A stretch of 13,381 nucleotides of DNA from Desulfobacteraceae bacterium (GTDB taxonomy: Bacteria; Desulfobacterota; DSM-4660; Desulfatiglandales; JALVMZ01). The notes under the pieces were generated by a model. The model was not told the origin of the DNA. It saw only the letters and a program-made list of their open reading frames with translations, and ran no database searches. Where the stretch lies: NCBI GenBank assembly GCA_027032655.1, contig JALVMZ010000314.1, positions 1-13,381 on the forward strand, written 5' to 3'. The position numbers and the translations under genes were made by a program. Each line of letters opens with the position of its first letter. Position 1 is the first letter of the stretch. Shown here in pieces: positions 1-7,054 of this stretch.

Positions 1-1
1 T

Positions 2-1981
2 TTAGTAAATCTTGAGGAAATAGAGCTTAATCTTCCCGGAAGAATCCTGTTTTCAGGGCTCTCCCTTACCGTGTTTGAAGGGGACAGAATAGGACTTATT
101 GGACGGAATGGAACAGGGAAAAGCACTCTTCTCAAGATTATAAAAGGCGATATAGAGCCTGACAGAGGAAAAGTATCCAGAAAAAAGGGAATCAGAACGG
201 GTTATTTACCGCAGGAGGTTCATGATGCCCTCTCCGGCCCAATTTTGCAGGCAATTGTTGATTCTATTCCAGAAAGAAAATTCATAAAAGAAAGAATTGA
301 ATCCATCAAGGACAATCTCTCCCGGACAGCAATACCTGATCACAGAAAAGCACTTGAACAGGAGCTTGCCATTTTCATTGAGAAGATAAATGAGATTGAC
401 ATGAGATTCCCCATACATAATGCAGAGAGGATTCTCAAAGGGCTCGGCTTTGAATCACATCGATTAAACGCTCCATATTCATCTCTCAGTGGTGGCTGGA
501 AGATGAGGGCAAACCTTGCCTCAATACTTTACAGAGACCCTGATCTCCTTCTCCTTGATGAGCCCACAAATCATTTAGACATACCATCCCTTACATGGCT
601 CGATGAATTCCTTCAAAACCACAAAGGCACCATAATCATGGTGTGCCATGACAGAGAATTTTTAAACAAACACATAAACAGGGTTTTGAGTCTGGAACCT
701 GGCGGGATCAAATATCACAAAGGTAACTATGAAAGTTATCTGAGAGCACGAGAGCAGGAATTAAGACTTCTTGAATCAAAAAAGAGAAAGATTGAGCACA
801 GAATCAGGGAAACCCGGAGATTTATTGACCGATTCCGTGCAAAGGCATCAAAGGCAAGCCTGGTTCAGAGCAGAATCAAATCAATGGAAAGGCTTACCCC
901 TGTAAATCTACCCAATAAAGAAAAGAACATAAGATTTTCATTCCCTGAGATTCCCAGAAGCGGTCGTATTGTGCTTGAAATCAACTCCCTTGCAAAGGCA
1001 TTTGGGGGAAATTTAGTTTTCCATGACCTGAATCTACAGGTATTAAGGGGAGAGAGAATTGCACTCATTGGACCAATCGGCTCAGGCAAGACCACACTTC
1101 TTAAGATTCTTGCTGGAATAATTGAACCAGACCATGGCCACATCAGATATGGCCATGGCGTATGTATCAGTTATTATGCACAGGAGCAGAGTGAACTCCT
1201 CAACCAGGAAAATAGCATAATTGAAGAGATACATAATATTGTGCCGAAGGAAAGCACTCAAAAAATAAGAAACCTATGCGGCAGCTTCCTTTTTTCAGGT
1301 GATGAGGTGGAAAAAAAGATAAAGGTCCTATCTGGTGGGGAAAGGGCAAGGGTATGTCTTGCAAAGATACTTGTAAAACCAGGAAACCTACTCCTTATGG
1401 ATGAGCCCACCAATCACCTGGACATGTTCTCCTCTGATGTGCTTGCATCTGCATTAAAGGACTACAGGGGAACGATGATATTTGTATCGCACAATCGCGC
1501 TTTTATCAATGCACTTGCAACCAGGATATGGGAATTAAAAGATAAGACCCTGATTGAGTTCCCTGGTAATCTTACGGAGTATGAGTATCATCAAAGGCTC
1601 ATGGAACAAAAGGAATTAGCTCAAAAAAGATCACGAATATTTCAAAGAGAAAATAATACAGATAAACAGGATTTTAAAAGCTCAAACAGGAAACTTCAGA
1701 GAAAGATTCGTGCAGAAAAGAGAAAGACCATTACTGAGGCAATAGGTCCCATAGAGGAAAGGATAAAGAGGCTGGAAGATCAGATCACTGGTCTTGAAAA
1801 TGAAGAGAGGCAAATAGAAGAACAGCTCAATAATCCTGAGATATTCAAAGACAAGGAAAAGGCAAAAACTCTGGTAAATAGATATAGAGAAATAAAGAAT
1901 GCCATTGAAGAGCTCATCAGAAAATGGGAAAAGAGCCACCAGGAACTCGAAGACACCAAAAAGGAGCTTGGCCTTATTTAA
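2..1981 (+). CDS. ABC-F family ATPase, Uup/EttA-like (5' end outside window)
   Basis: Soluble tandem ABC ATPase with no membrane segments. ABC-F proteins act on the ribosome rather than in transport. The reading frame stays open leftwards to base 2, and those 23 extra codons encode a typical beginning of an ABC domain, so the GTG at 71 is internal and the true start lies upstream. Numbering from base 71, domain 1 has Walker A GRNGTGKS (11-18), signature LSGGWKMR (about 139) and Walker B LLLLDEPTNHLD (about 158). A charged linker follows. Domain 2 has GPIGSGKTT (about 334), LSGGERAR (about 420) and LLLMDEPTNHLD (about 440). The last ~120 residues are Lys/Glu-rich and look like the coiled-coil C-terminal domain of Uup-type members. 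Both catalytic Glu residues (DEP) are present, so both sites should hydrolyse ATP. The exact subfamily (Uup, YheS-like or a resistance ABC-F) cannot be fixed from the sequence alone. Confidence 0.93.
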   Translation, partial: LVNLEEIELNLPGRILFSGLSLTVFEGDRIGLIGRNGTGKSTLLKIIKGDIEPDRGKVSRKKGIRTGYLPQEVHDALSGPILQAIVDSIPERKFIKERIESIKDNLSRTAIPDHRKALEQELAIFIEKINEIDMRFPIHNAERILKGLGFESHRLNAPYSSLSGGWKMRANLASILYRDPDLLLLDEPTNHLDIPSLTWLDEFLQNHKGTIIMVCHDREFLNKHINRVLSLEPGGIKYHKGNYESYLRAREQELRLLESKKRKIEHRIRETRRFIDRFRAKASKASLVQSRIKSMERLTPVNLPNKEKNIRFSFPEIPRSGRIVLEINSLAKAFGGNLVFHDLNLQVLRGERIALIGPIGSGKTTLLKILAGIIEPDHGHIRYGHGVCISYYAQEQSELLNQENSIIEEIHNIVPKESTQKIRNLCGSFLFSGDEVEKKIKVLSGGERARVCLAKILVKPGNLLLMDEPTNHLDMFSSDVLASALKDYRGTMIFVSHNRAFINALATRIWELKDKTLIEFPGNLTEYEYHQRLMEQKELAQKRSRIFQRENNTDKQDFKSSNRKLQRKIRAEKRKTITEAIGPIEERIKRLEDQITGLENEERQIEEQLNNPEIFKDKEKAKTLVNRYREIKNAIEELIRKWEKSHQELEDTKKELGLI

Positions 1982-1982
1982 T

Positions 1983-2006
1983 CCTGAAATCGCTGGTTAT
2001 TTCAGG
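1983..2006. terminator. Possible bidirectional terminator hairpin between convergent genes
   Basis: A perfect 8-bp inverted repeat, CCTGAAAT (1983-1990) and ATTTCAGG (1999-2006), has an 8-nt loop. It starts two bases after the ABC-F stop and includes the last codons and stop (1997-1999) of the cyclase-like gene. Neither side has a long U tract, so it is a weak or Rho-assisted candidate. Its place exactly between two convergent stops is the main support. Confidence 0.4.
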
Positions 2007-3868
2007 CCAATGCTTTTAAGGGAATTTAGCACAAGGAGAAGGTCATCCCTGTTTTTATATGGCATGCGTTTTTTAAACTTCTCTATGCTGTAACCCGGAT
2101 ATATCTTATATACATTGCTCAGGGCCTCCTCGGCCTTTTGCTTTTTTCCCATAAGACTGTATGTCGATGCCATTCCCAACCAGGCAAATATATTATCCTT
2201 TTTAATCTCAATGGCCTTTTTATAAGATGAGATAGCATCATCATAGTGACCTTCATTTCTCTGGGCATTTCCCATATTATGGAAATACCAGCTTGGTGGC
2301 ATGGGATTCAGAAGCATTGCCTTTTGAAACATCTTGATTGCCTTCTGGTGCTGGCCTGAAAATGTAAGAATTACGCCCATTGATGCATATGCATCTGCTG
2401 ATCCTGGGGCAATCTGGATGGCCTTTTGTGCCTCTGCTACTGCCTCATCATAAGCCCTTTCCATCAGGTATAGCCTTGCAAGGAGGCTGTGTGCACCGGC
2501 CTCTGATTCATCAAGCTCTATCGCCTTTTTTGCAAGCATCTTGGCCTTTTGAATGGATTGTTTTGGGTTCTTACTGTATCCAAGGACCACCTCCATCTGA
2601 TATGTGGCACCAAGCAGACGATATGCCACTGCATAATCAGGATCAAGTGATACTGCCTTCTGGAAGAGCTCCCTTGCATTTGTATTTCCCTGTTTATTCA
2701 TTCTGTAAAACTCTTCTCTTCCCTTTATAAGGTCTATATATGCATCCAGATTCTTTGTCCCTTTTGAGAAGAGTTGCGCCTGTTCACCCTCACCCAGCTT
2801 GATTGCAAGGGCCGTAATAATATTGAAAGTTATCTCATCCTGGAGTGCAAAGATATCTTTTAACTTCCTGTCGTATCGTTCAGAGAAAAGCAGATGTCCG
2901 TCCCTTGTATCAATGAGGCGAACCGTGGTTCTCAATCTATCTCCCTGGGTTTGAACGCTCCCTTCCAGAAGATATCTTACGCCAAGTTCCTTTCCTATCT
3001 GCTCGGGCTTCCGGGATTTTCCTTTGTATGCAAAGCTGGAGTTTCGGGATATCACCATCAGGTGAGGGATTCTGGAAAGTCCTGCAATAAGGTCCTCTGT
3101 TATTCCCTCCCCAAGATATTTCTCTTCTGCATCCCTGTTTAGATTTAAAAAAGGCAATACTGCAATGGATGGAACGGTCCTGGACATTTCATTCTGCTTC
3201 TTTGATAATATATCTGTGTGTTTAATAAGATACCAGATCCCTGGAATGACAAGGGCAATGATGATAATGGAAGCAATTGCCTTTTTACGAAGTGCTCCTT
3301 TTACAAACCCTGCTGGTTTAATCTCCTTACCAGCAGGCTTTCTGTCCCACAGGACCCTGTAAACCCTCACAGGTTTTACTATGTTTTTAACCCTGTGCTC
3401 ACCCATGAACTCATAATGATAATTTAGCTTATTTTCCACCTGATCAAAGGCCGTTCCTGATATGCTCAGACCTCCTGGGTCAGCGAGGGATTCAATCCTT
3501 GCTGCAATATTAACACCATCTCCATAAATTCTATCCCCTTCCTGAATCACATCTCCCAGATTTATACCGATGCGGAAAACCATTCTCTGATCTTCAGGAA
3601 GTTCACTGTTCCTTTTTTGTAGCTCTTTCTGAATCTCAACTGCACAGTTAACGGCATCTACAACGCTTGGAAATTCGGCAAGGATATTGTCTCCTGGAGA
3701 GTCCACAACCCTTCCTCTCATATTCCTGACCAGTGTGTAAAACACCTCTCTGTATTCAGTTAGGGTGCGGACAGTTCTTGCCTCATCTTCTCCCATAAGG
3801 CGACTGTATCCCTTTACATCCGCACTTAAAATGGCGGTTAGCTTTCTCTGGAACTGTCTTTCTGTCAT
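1997..3868 (-). CDS. Class III adenylate/guanylate cyclase-like protein with TolB/FlgO-like and TPR regions
   Basis: A single-span membrane protein of about 623 residues. Numbering is from the ATG at 3868 (MTERQFQRKL), where family similarity begins. Residues 10-170 are a class III cyclase homology domain: metal-ligand candidates D17 (LSADVKGYS) and D60 (SPGDN), and transition-state candidates N120 and R124 (GVNIAAR). The usual base-recognition Lys is D56 and its partner Asp is R113, so nucleotide specificity, or catalysis itself, is uncertain. A hydrophobic span lies at about 197-215. Then comes a TolB-N/FlgO-like region starting SIAVLPF (about 234) and at least four TPR units to the C-terminus. 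An upstream ATG at 3934 has an AGGA six bases before it and would add 22 hydrophobic, AT-rich codons. I prefer 3868 because those codons overlap a promoter-like sequence, but 3868 itself has no clear ribosome site. Probable role: a cyclic-nucleotide or sensory protein with a TPR interaction surface. Confidence 0.85.
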   Translation of the reverse strand: MTERQFQRKLTAILSADVKGYSRLMGEDEARTVRTLTEYREVFYTLVRNMRGRVVDSPGDNILAEFPSVVDAVNCAVEIQKELQKRNSELPEDQRMVFRIGINLGDVIQEGDRIYGDGVNIAARIESLADPGGLSISGTAFDQVENKLNYHYEFMGEHRVKNIVKPVRVYRVLWDRKPAGKEIKPAGFVKGALRKKAIASIIIIALVIPGIWYLIKHTDILSKKQNEMSRTVPSIAVLPFLNLNRDAEEKYLGEGITEDLIAGLSRIPHLMVISRNSSFAYKGKSRKPEQIGKELGVRYLLEGSVQTQGDRLRTTVRLIDTRDGHLLFSERYDRKLKDIFALQDEITFNIITALAIKLGEGEQAQLFSKGTKNLDAYIDLIKGREEFYRMNKQGNTNARELFQKAVSLDPDYAVAYRLLGATYQMEVVLGYSKNPKQSIQKAKMLAKKAIELDESEAGAHSLLARLYLMERAYDEAVAEAQKAIQIAPGSADAYASMGVILTFSGQHQKAIKMFQKAMLLNPMPPSWYFHNMGNAQRNEGHYDDAISSYKKAIEIKKDNIFAWLGMASTYSLMGKKQKAEEALSNVYKIYPGYSIEKFKKRMPYKNRDDLLLVLNSLKSIGLK

Positions 3869-3900
3869 GGATATCAAATTAAAAAAGTTTAATAGAAAGA

Positions 3901-3930
3901 TATATAATATTATGATATATAAATCGTCAA
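3901..3930 (-). promoter_or_regulatory. Candidate sigma-70-type promoter for the cyclase-like gene
   Basis: On the minus strand a -35 TTGACG (3930-3925) is followed after 17-18 bases by TTATAT/TATATA (3907-3901). Transcription would begin near 3894, leaving about 25 nt before the ATG at 3868 and excluding the ATG at 3934. The region is very AT-rich, so a -10-like match by chance is easy. Confidence 0.4.
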
Positions 3931-3986
3931 ACATAAAATTTCCTAAAGTTAAAGGATTAAAATGCGAAAGATAAGGAGGTAATTAA

Positions 3987-4991
3987 ATGAATAATGCTTT
4001 AAAAAAAATCTTCATCAGAACAGGAATCCTTGCTTTCGGGGTGATAATTATTTTAGCCTACTCTTCAATGGCCTATAGCGCAAGATATGTTATTGAGAAG
4101 TATGATACTGATCATGCATTCAATGGAACCACACTCTTTGCAGATAATTCAGATCCGGACAATCCAAGAATAGTTGAAGTGGACATGAGAGGTAATACTG
4201 TGTGGGATTTCAGGGTTCCTGACTCCCTGTTTCCTGATTTCAGAAAAAGATATAACATTGTAATGGATGTTGAAAGACTCCCCAATAACCATATACTCTT
4301 TAATATACAAAAGGTTGGTATATATGAGATTGAAAGAGGAGGAAAGCTGGTATGGAAGCACGAGGATACTGAGACATCCCATGATGTGGATAGACTTCCC
4401 AATGGAAACACCCTTTATGTGCGGGGCTGGGTAAGGAAGGGCGGAAAGCATGTCATTGAAATTGACCCCAGCGGGAAAGAGGTATGGTCATGGGATGGAA
4501 TGAGGCATTTTGACAGAGAGCCATTCTCTAATATCCATCATCAGGGATGGATGCATGTAAATGGAGTTACAAGGCTTTCCAATGGAAATACACTGATCAG
4601 TATCAGAAATTTCAACATGATTGTGGAAGTGGACCCGGAGGGAATGCCTGTCTGGAAATATCAGTTTAAATCCCGTTCCCATCCCCATGATCCTGAACTT
4701 CTACCAGACAACCATCTCCTTATCCCCATTACTTCGGCAAATAGAGTTATTGAGATTGATAGAGTTACAAAAACCCCTGTATGGGAGTGGACCCACCCAA
4801 ATGGTGCAAGACCGATAGCTCACATCCGTGATGCAAATCGTCTGCCCAACGGTAATACCCTTATTGTGGAGGCAAACAGGATAACAGAGGTGATGCCTGA
4901 TGGAGAGATTGTCTGGAGGCTTCGCATTCCTTCAATAGATATCGACTCAAAGCGATTTAAATTCCTCTATAAGGCAGAAAGAATAAGATAG
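3987..4991 (+). CDS. Exported arylsulfotransferase-like six-bladed beta-propeller protein
   Basis: This 334-residue protein begins at an ATG with a strong AGGAGGT ribosome site six bases upstream. The N-terminus (KK..R, then a hydrophobic stretch at 13-27, then AYSA near 29-32) is a signal peptide, so the mature protein should be periplasmic. Six repeats of about 45-50 residues follow. Most begin with a strand of the type RLPNGNTL (near 98, 137, 197, 239, 286) and contain an IEIDPSG...VW strand pair, which is the ArylsulfotransF/PQQ-like propeller pattern. Bacterial ASST enzymes of this fold move sulfate between phenolic compounds through an active-site His. Here several His residues (H43, H132, H190, H232, H234, H279) sit just before the first strand of a blade, where the central funnel would be. 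The protein is shorter than classical ASST (about 600 residues). The fold is well supported; sulfotransferase activity is inference. Confidence 0.8.
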   Translation: MNNALKKIFIRTGILAFGVIIILAYSSMAYSARYVIEKYDTDHAFNGTTLFADNSDPDNPRIVEVDMRGNTVWDFRVPDSLFPDFRKRYNIVMDVERLPNNHILFNIQKVGIYEIERGGKLVWKHEDTETSHDVDRLPNGNTLYVRGWVRKGGKHVIEIDPSGKEVWSWDGMRHFDREPFSNIHHQGWMHVNGVTRLSNGNTLISIRNFNMIVEVDPEGMPVWKYQFKSRSHPHDPELLPDNHLLIPITSANRVIEIDRVTKTPVWEWTHPNGARPIAHIRDANRLPNGNTLIVEANRITEVMPDGEIVWRLRIPSIDIDSKRFKFLYKAERIR

Positions 4992-5009
4992 AAAAATTTC
5001 TATTCGTAT

Positions 5010-6989
5010 TCAGGGTTTTTTGATTGTTCGAACAAGTCTTACCCAGTTCTTATCTGACATGGGGAAATCAATAATAAATCCCATGTGATAATTTACCTTC
5101 CAGGCCCTTTTTATACCATAGGTATCAGCACTCCAGCAATGTCTCTGCTTCCTTTCAAACACAGGATCAATAAAAAGGTCATAATTTTTCCAGCTACTCT
5201 CAAGCAGGGATGCCAGTTCTTCCACAGTGGGAAGACGCCAATCTGAATATCCCCCAAATTTTTGCTCATTTATCTTTTTTACATATTCAGAGGCATCATA
5301 CCAGGTCATTGGCTCTTTTGAGCCCCCCTTCTGCCACATCAGGTTTGTTGAGAGGTCGGTAATGGTTCCATTCTTATTATCTATAAATCTATTAAAAAAT
5401 TCCCCTTCAGGATTACAGAAATCAGCGTTATAGGTCCAGCATGTGGCATAGAAGTTGTGCTTTATAAGAAGTGATCGGATCCCTTTGGGGGTTATGTCCT
5501 GGGGGGTATTTCTTAACAGCACGGGCTCTGGAGGGGGCACAACCCTGGGCTCCTTTCTGGCCTCTTCAATCATACCCACCTTATAAGCCTTCTTTTTTGG
5601 CCCTTCTTCTTTTTCTGGTTTAACAGGTTGTGGCTTTTCTGTTTTGGTAGGGAGCACCTCCATAACAGATGGTGGCATCTCCTCTGGTATCATCTTTTTT
5701 GATACCATGATCTCTTGTTCCCGGGACTGCACATATTCTGTTTTTTTCTCTTCCTTCTCTTTTAATTCTATCTTTTCTTCCTTCTCGCTCTTTTCGATCT
5801 TTTCTGGAACCTTTTTCTTAATGTGTGTTATCTTCGGTGCTCTCTTTTCAGGGGCAGGTCTGGATGTCTCTTTCACTGTCTCCTTTTTTATCTCTTTTAC
5901 AGTTTCAGCCTTTTTAACAGGAGGAGGTATCAGCACCTCTTTCTTTTTTAATGGCTCTTTTTCAGGTGCCTTTTTAATCGTTTCCGGTTTTTCTTTAAGC
6001 TCAGGTTTGAGTTCTCTCTTTTCATGAAATCTCTTTACTACCTTCTTTTTAACTGTCTCCTTTTTGAGTTCTGCCTCCATAATACCCTTGGGCATTTTCT
6101 TTACCATACCAGGCCCCATGATCTGTGCCCTGTGCCCCCCTGCTTTCAATGAACTTATAAGAACCGAGCCCATCAAAGGATATTTGATGGATGAATGGGG
6201 CAGTTGATATGCCCCTGTTTTTATGGATAATCTTGCCATCTCATCTTTTAAATATTCAGCAAGTTCAGACAGTGTAACAACTCCATCGTTATTGCCACCA
6301 TACATGGAATCAGCATATCCATCTATCCCCTTTATGAGTGTATCCATAAACAGATCATAGGTTTTATACTCAATCGGATGGTTAAAAGAGCCCTTTTGAG
6401 CCCCATAGAATATGGCCGGGAACTTACGGTCAATATATCTATCAGGATATATTCCCCGGGCAACTCTTTTTTTGATTATTTTTCGCTCCTGGGCATCCAG
6501 GATGAGGATGGATTTCAAAATACCGCTCTTTTTTATGGTATCTGTGAGCCAATCAAGTGATATGGCAGTCCTGCTCAGGCTTTTCAATCTGGAATCACCC
6601 ACAAGTAAGAATCCTTTTCCAGAGCTGGTTGTGATACCCTGTCCTATGAATAGTATAAGGAGAGTATCCTTTGGTTTCGCCTCTTTTAATACCATATCAA
6701 TTATGGATGTTATGTTCTTTTTTGAAGCATAATAGGGATCATCCTTTGGTGCCCTATCTGTGAAGAGGAACACCCTGTCAAATAATCCTTTTGTTGCGAG
6801 GATTTCTGAAATCCTCTTAATAGCCGAATAACAACCATGCCTGTCAATTATTTTGGGGTCCTGATAATCTCCCACTCCAATACATATGGCATATCGTCTT
6901 TCAAATAGGTCAGAGCCAGAGGATCGCCCCTGAAGGATTATCCAGTTGGCAATCAATACAATTATCAATATCATGAATATCTTTCTCAT
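5010..6989 (-). CDS. Exported pseudocaspase (Gln/Gln) with Lys/Glu/Pro-rich linker and DUF1566 domain
   Basis: A 659-residue protein. Residues 1-20 form a signal peptide or membrane anchor. Residues 31-280 follow the C14 caspase-like layout: the opening strand YAICIGVGDY, a helix, the strand LLILFIGQGI, FLLVGDS, the strand ILILDAQ and a closing PLMGSVLIS. In active members the third and fifth elements read GHG and DAC. Here they are GQG (Q117) and DAQ (Q167), so both catalytic residues are missing and peptidase activity is unlikely. Residues 231-242 (NNDGVVTLSEL) resemble an incomplete EF-hand/dockerin loop. Residues 295-490 are a low-complexity Lys/Glu/Pro linker, like the spacer of TonB-type proteins. 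Residues 535-655 are a DUF1566 (Lcl C-terminal, C-lectin-like) domain with TDLSTNLMWQK, YSDWRLPTVEEL and CWSAD. The ribosome site GGAGAGGTGAT supports this ATG. The stop lies 18 bases from that of the convergent propeller gene. Role unknown; a cell-envelope binding or scaffold protein is plausible. Confidence 0.85.
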   Translation of the reverse strand: MRKIFMILIIVLIANWIILQGRSSGSDLFERRYAICIGVGDYQDPKIIDRHGCYSAIKRISEILATKGLFDRVFLFTDRAPKDDPYYASKKNITSIIDMVLKEAKPKDTLLILFIGQGITTSSGKGFLLVGDSRLKSLSRTAISLDWLTDTIKKSGILKSILILDAQERKIIKKRVARGIYPDRYIDRKFPAIFYGAQKGSFNHPIEYKTYDLFMDTLIKGIDGYADSMYGGNNDGVVTLSELAEYLKDEMARLSIKTGAYQLPHSSIKYPLMGSVLISSLKAGGHRAQIMGPGMVKKMPKGIMEAELKKETVKKKVVKRFHEKRELKPELKEKPETIKKAPEKEPLKKKEVLIPPPVKKAETVKEIKKETVKETSRPAPEKRAPKITHIKKKVPEKIEKSEKEEKIELKEKEEKKTEYVQSREQEIMVSKKMIPEEMPPSVMEVLPTKTEKPQPVKPEKEEGPKKKAYKVGMIEEARKEPRVVPPPEPVLLRNTPQDITPKGIRSLLIKHNFYATCWTYNADFCNPEGEFFNRFIDNKNGTITDLSTNLMWQKGGSKEPMTWYDASEYVKKINEQKFGGYSDWRLPTVEELASLLESSWKNYDLFIDPVFERKQRHCWSADTYGIKRAWKVNYHMGFIIDFPMSDKNWVRLVRTIKKP

Positions 6990-7010
6990 CTATCACCTCT
7001 CCAATGAGGT
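6990..7010 (-). promoter_or_regulatory. Ribosome-binding site inside a small hairpin, upstream of the pseudocaspase gene
   Basis: Read on the minus strand, ACCTC (7010-7006), a six-base loop ATTGGA and GAGGT (6999-6995) form a perfect 5-bp stem. The 3' arm is the Shine-Dalgarno core, five bases before the ATG at 6989. Folding would hide the ribosome site. The stem is short, so regulation is only a possibility. Confidence 0.35.
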
Positions 7011-7054
7011 TTTTTTCCAATATCTTTTATTAAATGTCAAGCAAGAGGGTAAAA

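Noticed and set aside
71..73. GTG at 71 as the true start of the ABC-F gene
   Set aside because: The frame continues to base 2 and the upstream codons encode a normal ABC-domain N-terminus; the GTG falls in the middle of that domain.
4988..5003. Inverted repeat ATAGAAA/TTTCTAT after the propeller gene as a terminator
   Set aside because: The stem is almost wholly A-T with a 2-base gap, so it would not form a stable terminator hairpin.
5010..5400. DUF1566 (C-lectin-like) C-terminus as a diversity-generating retroelement target
   Set aside because: Such folds are known retroelement targets, but there is no reverse transcriptase gene in the window and no second near-copy of this segment that could act as a template repeat.
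5640..6090. Long pyrimidine-rich stretch on the plus strand, resembling a structured or regulatory tract
   Set aside because: It is the complement of Lys/Glu-rich codons in the linker of the pseudocaspase gene, so the composition is explained by coding.
6283..6300. Functional EF-hand calcium site in the pseudocaspase
   Set aside because: The loop has N233, D235, G236 and E242 in place, but position 1 is Gly rather than Asp, so it is at best a degenerate site.
7020..7050. TTGACA on the minus strand between rpiA and the pseudocaspase gene as a promoter
   Set aside because: No -10-like hexamer occurs at 16-18 bases; the nearest, GATATT, is only about 10 bases away.
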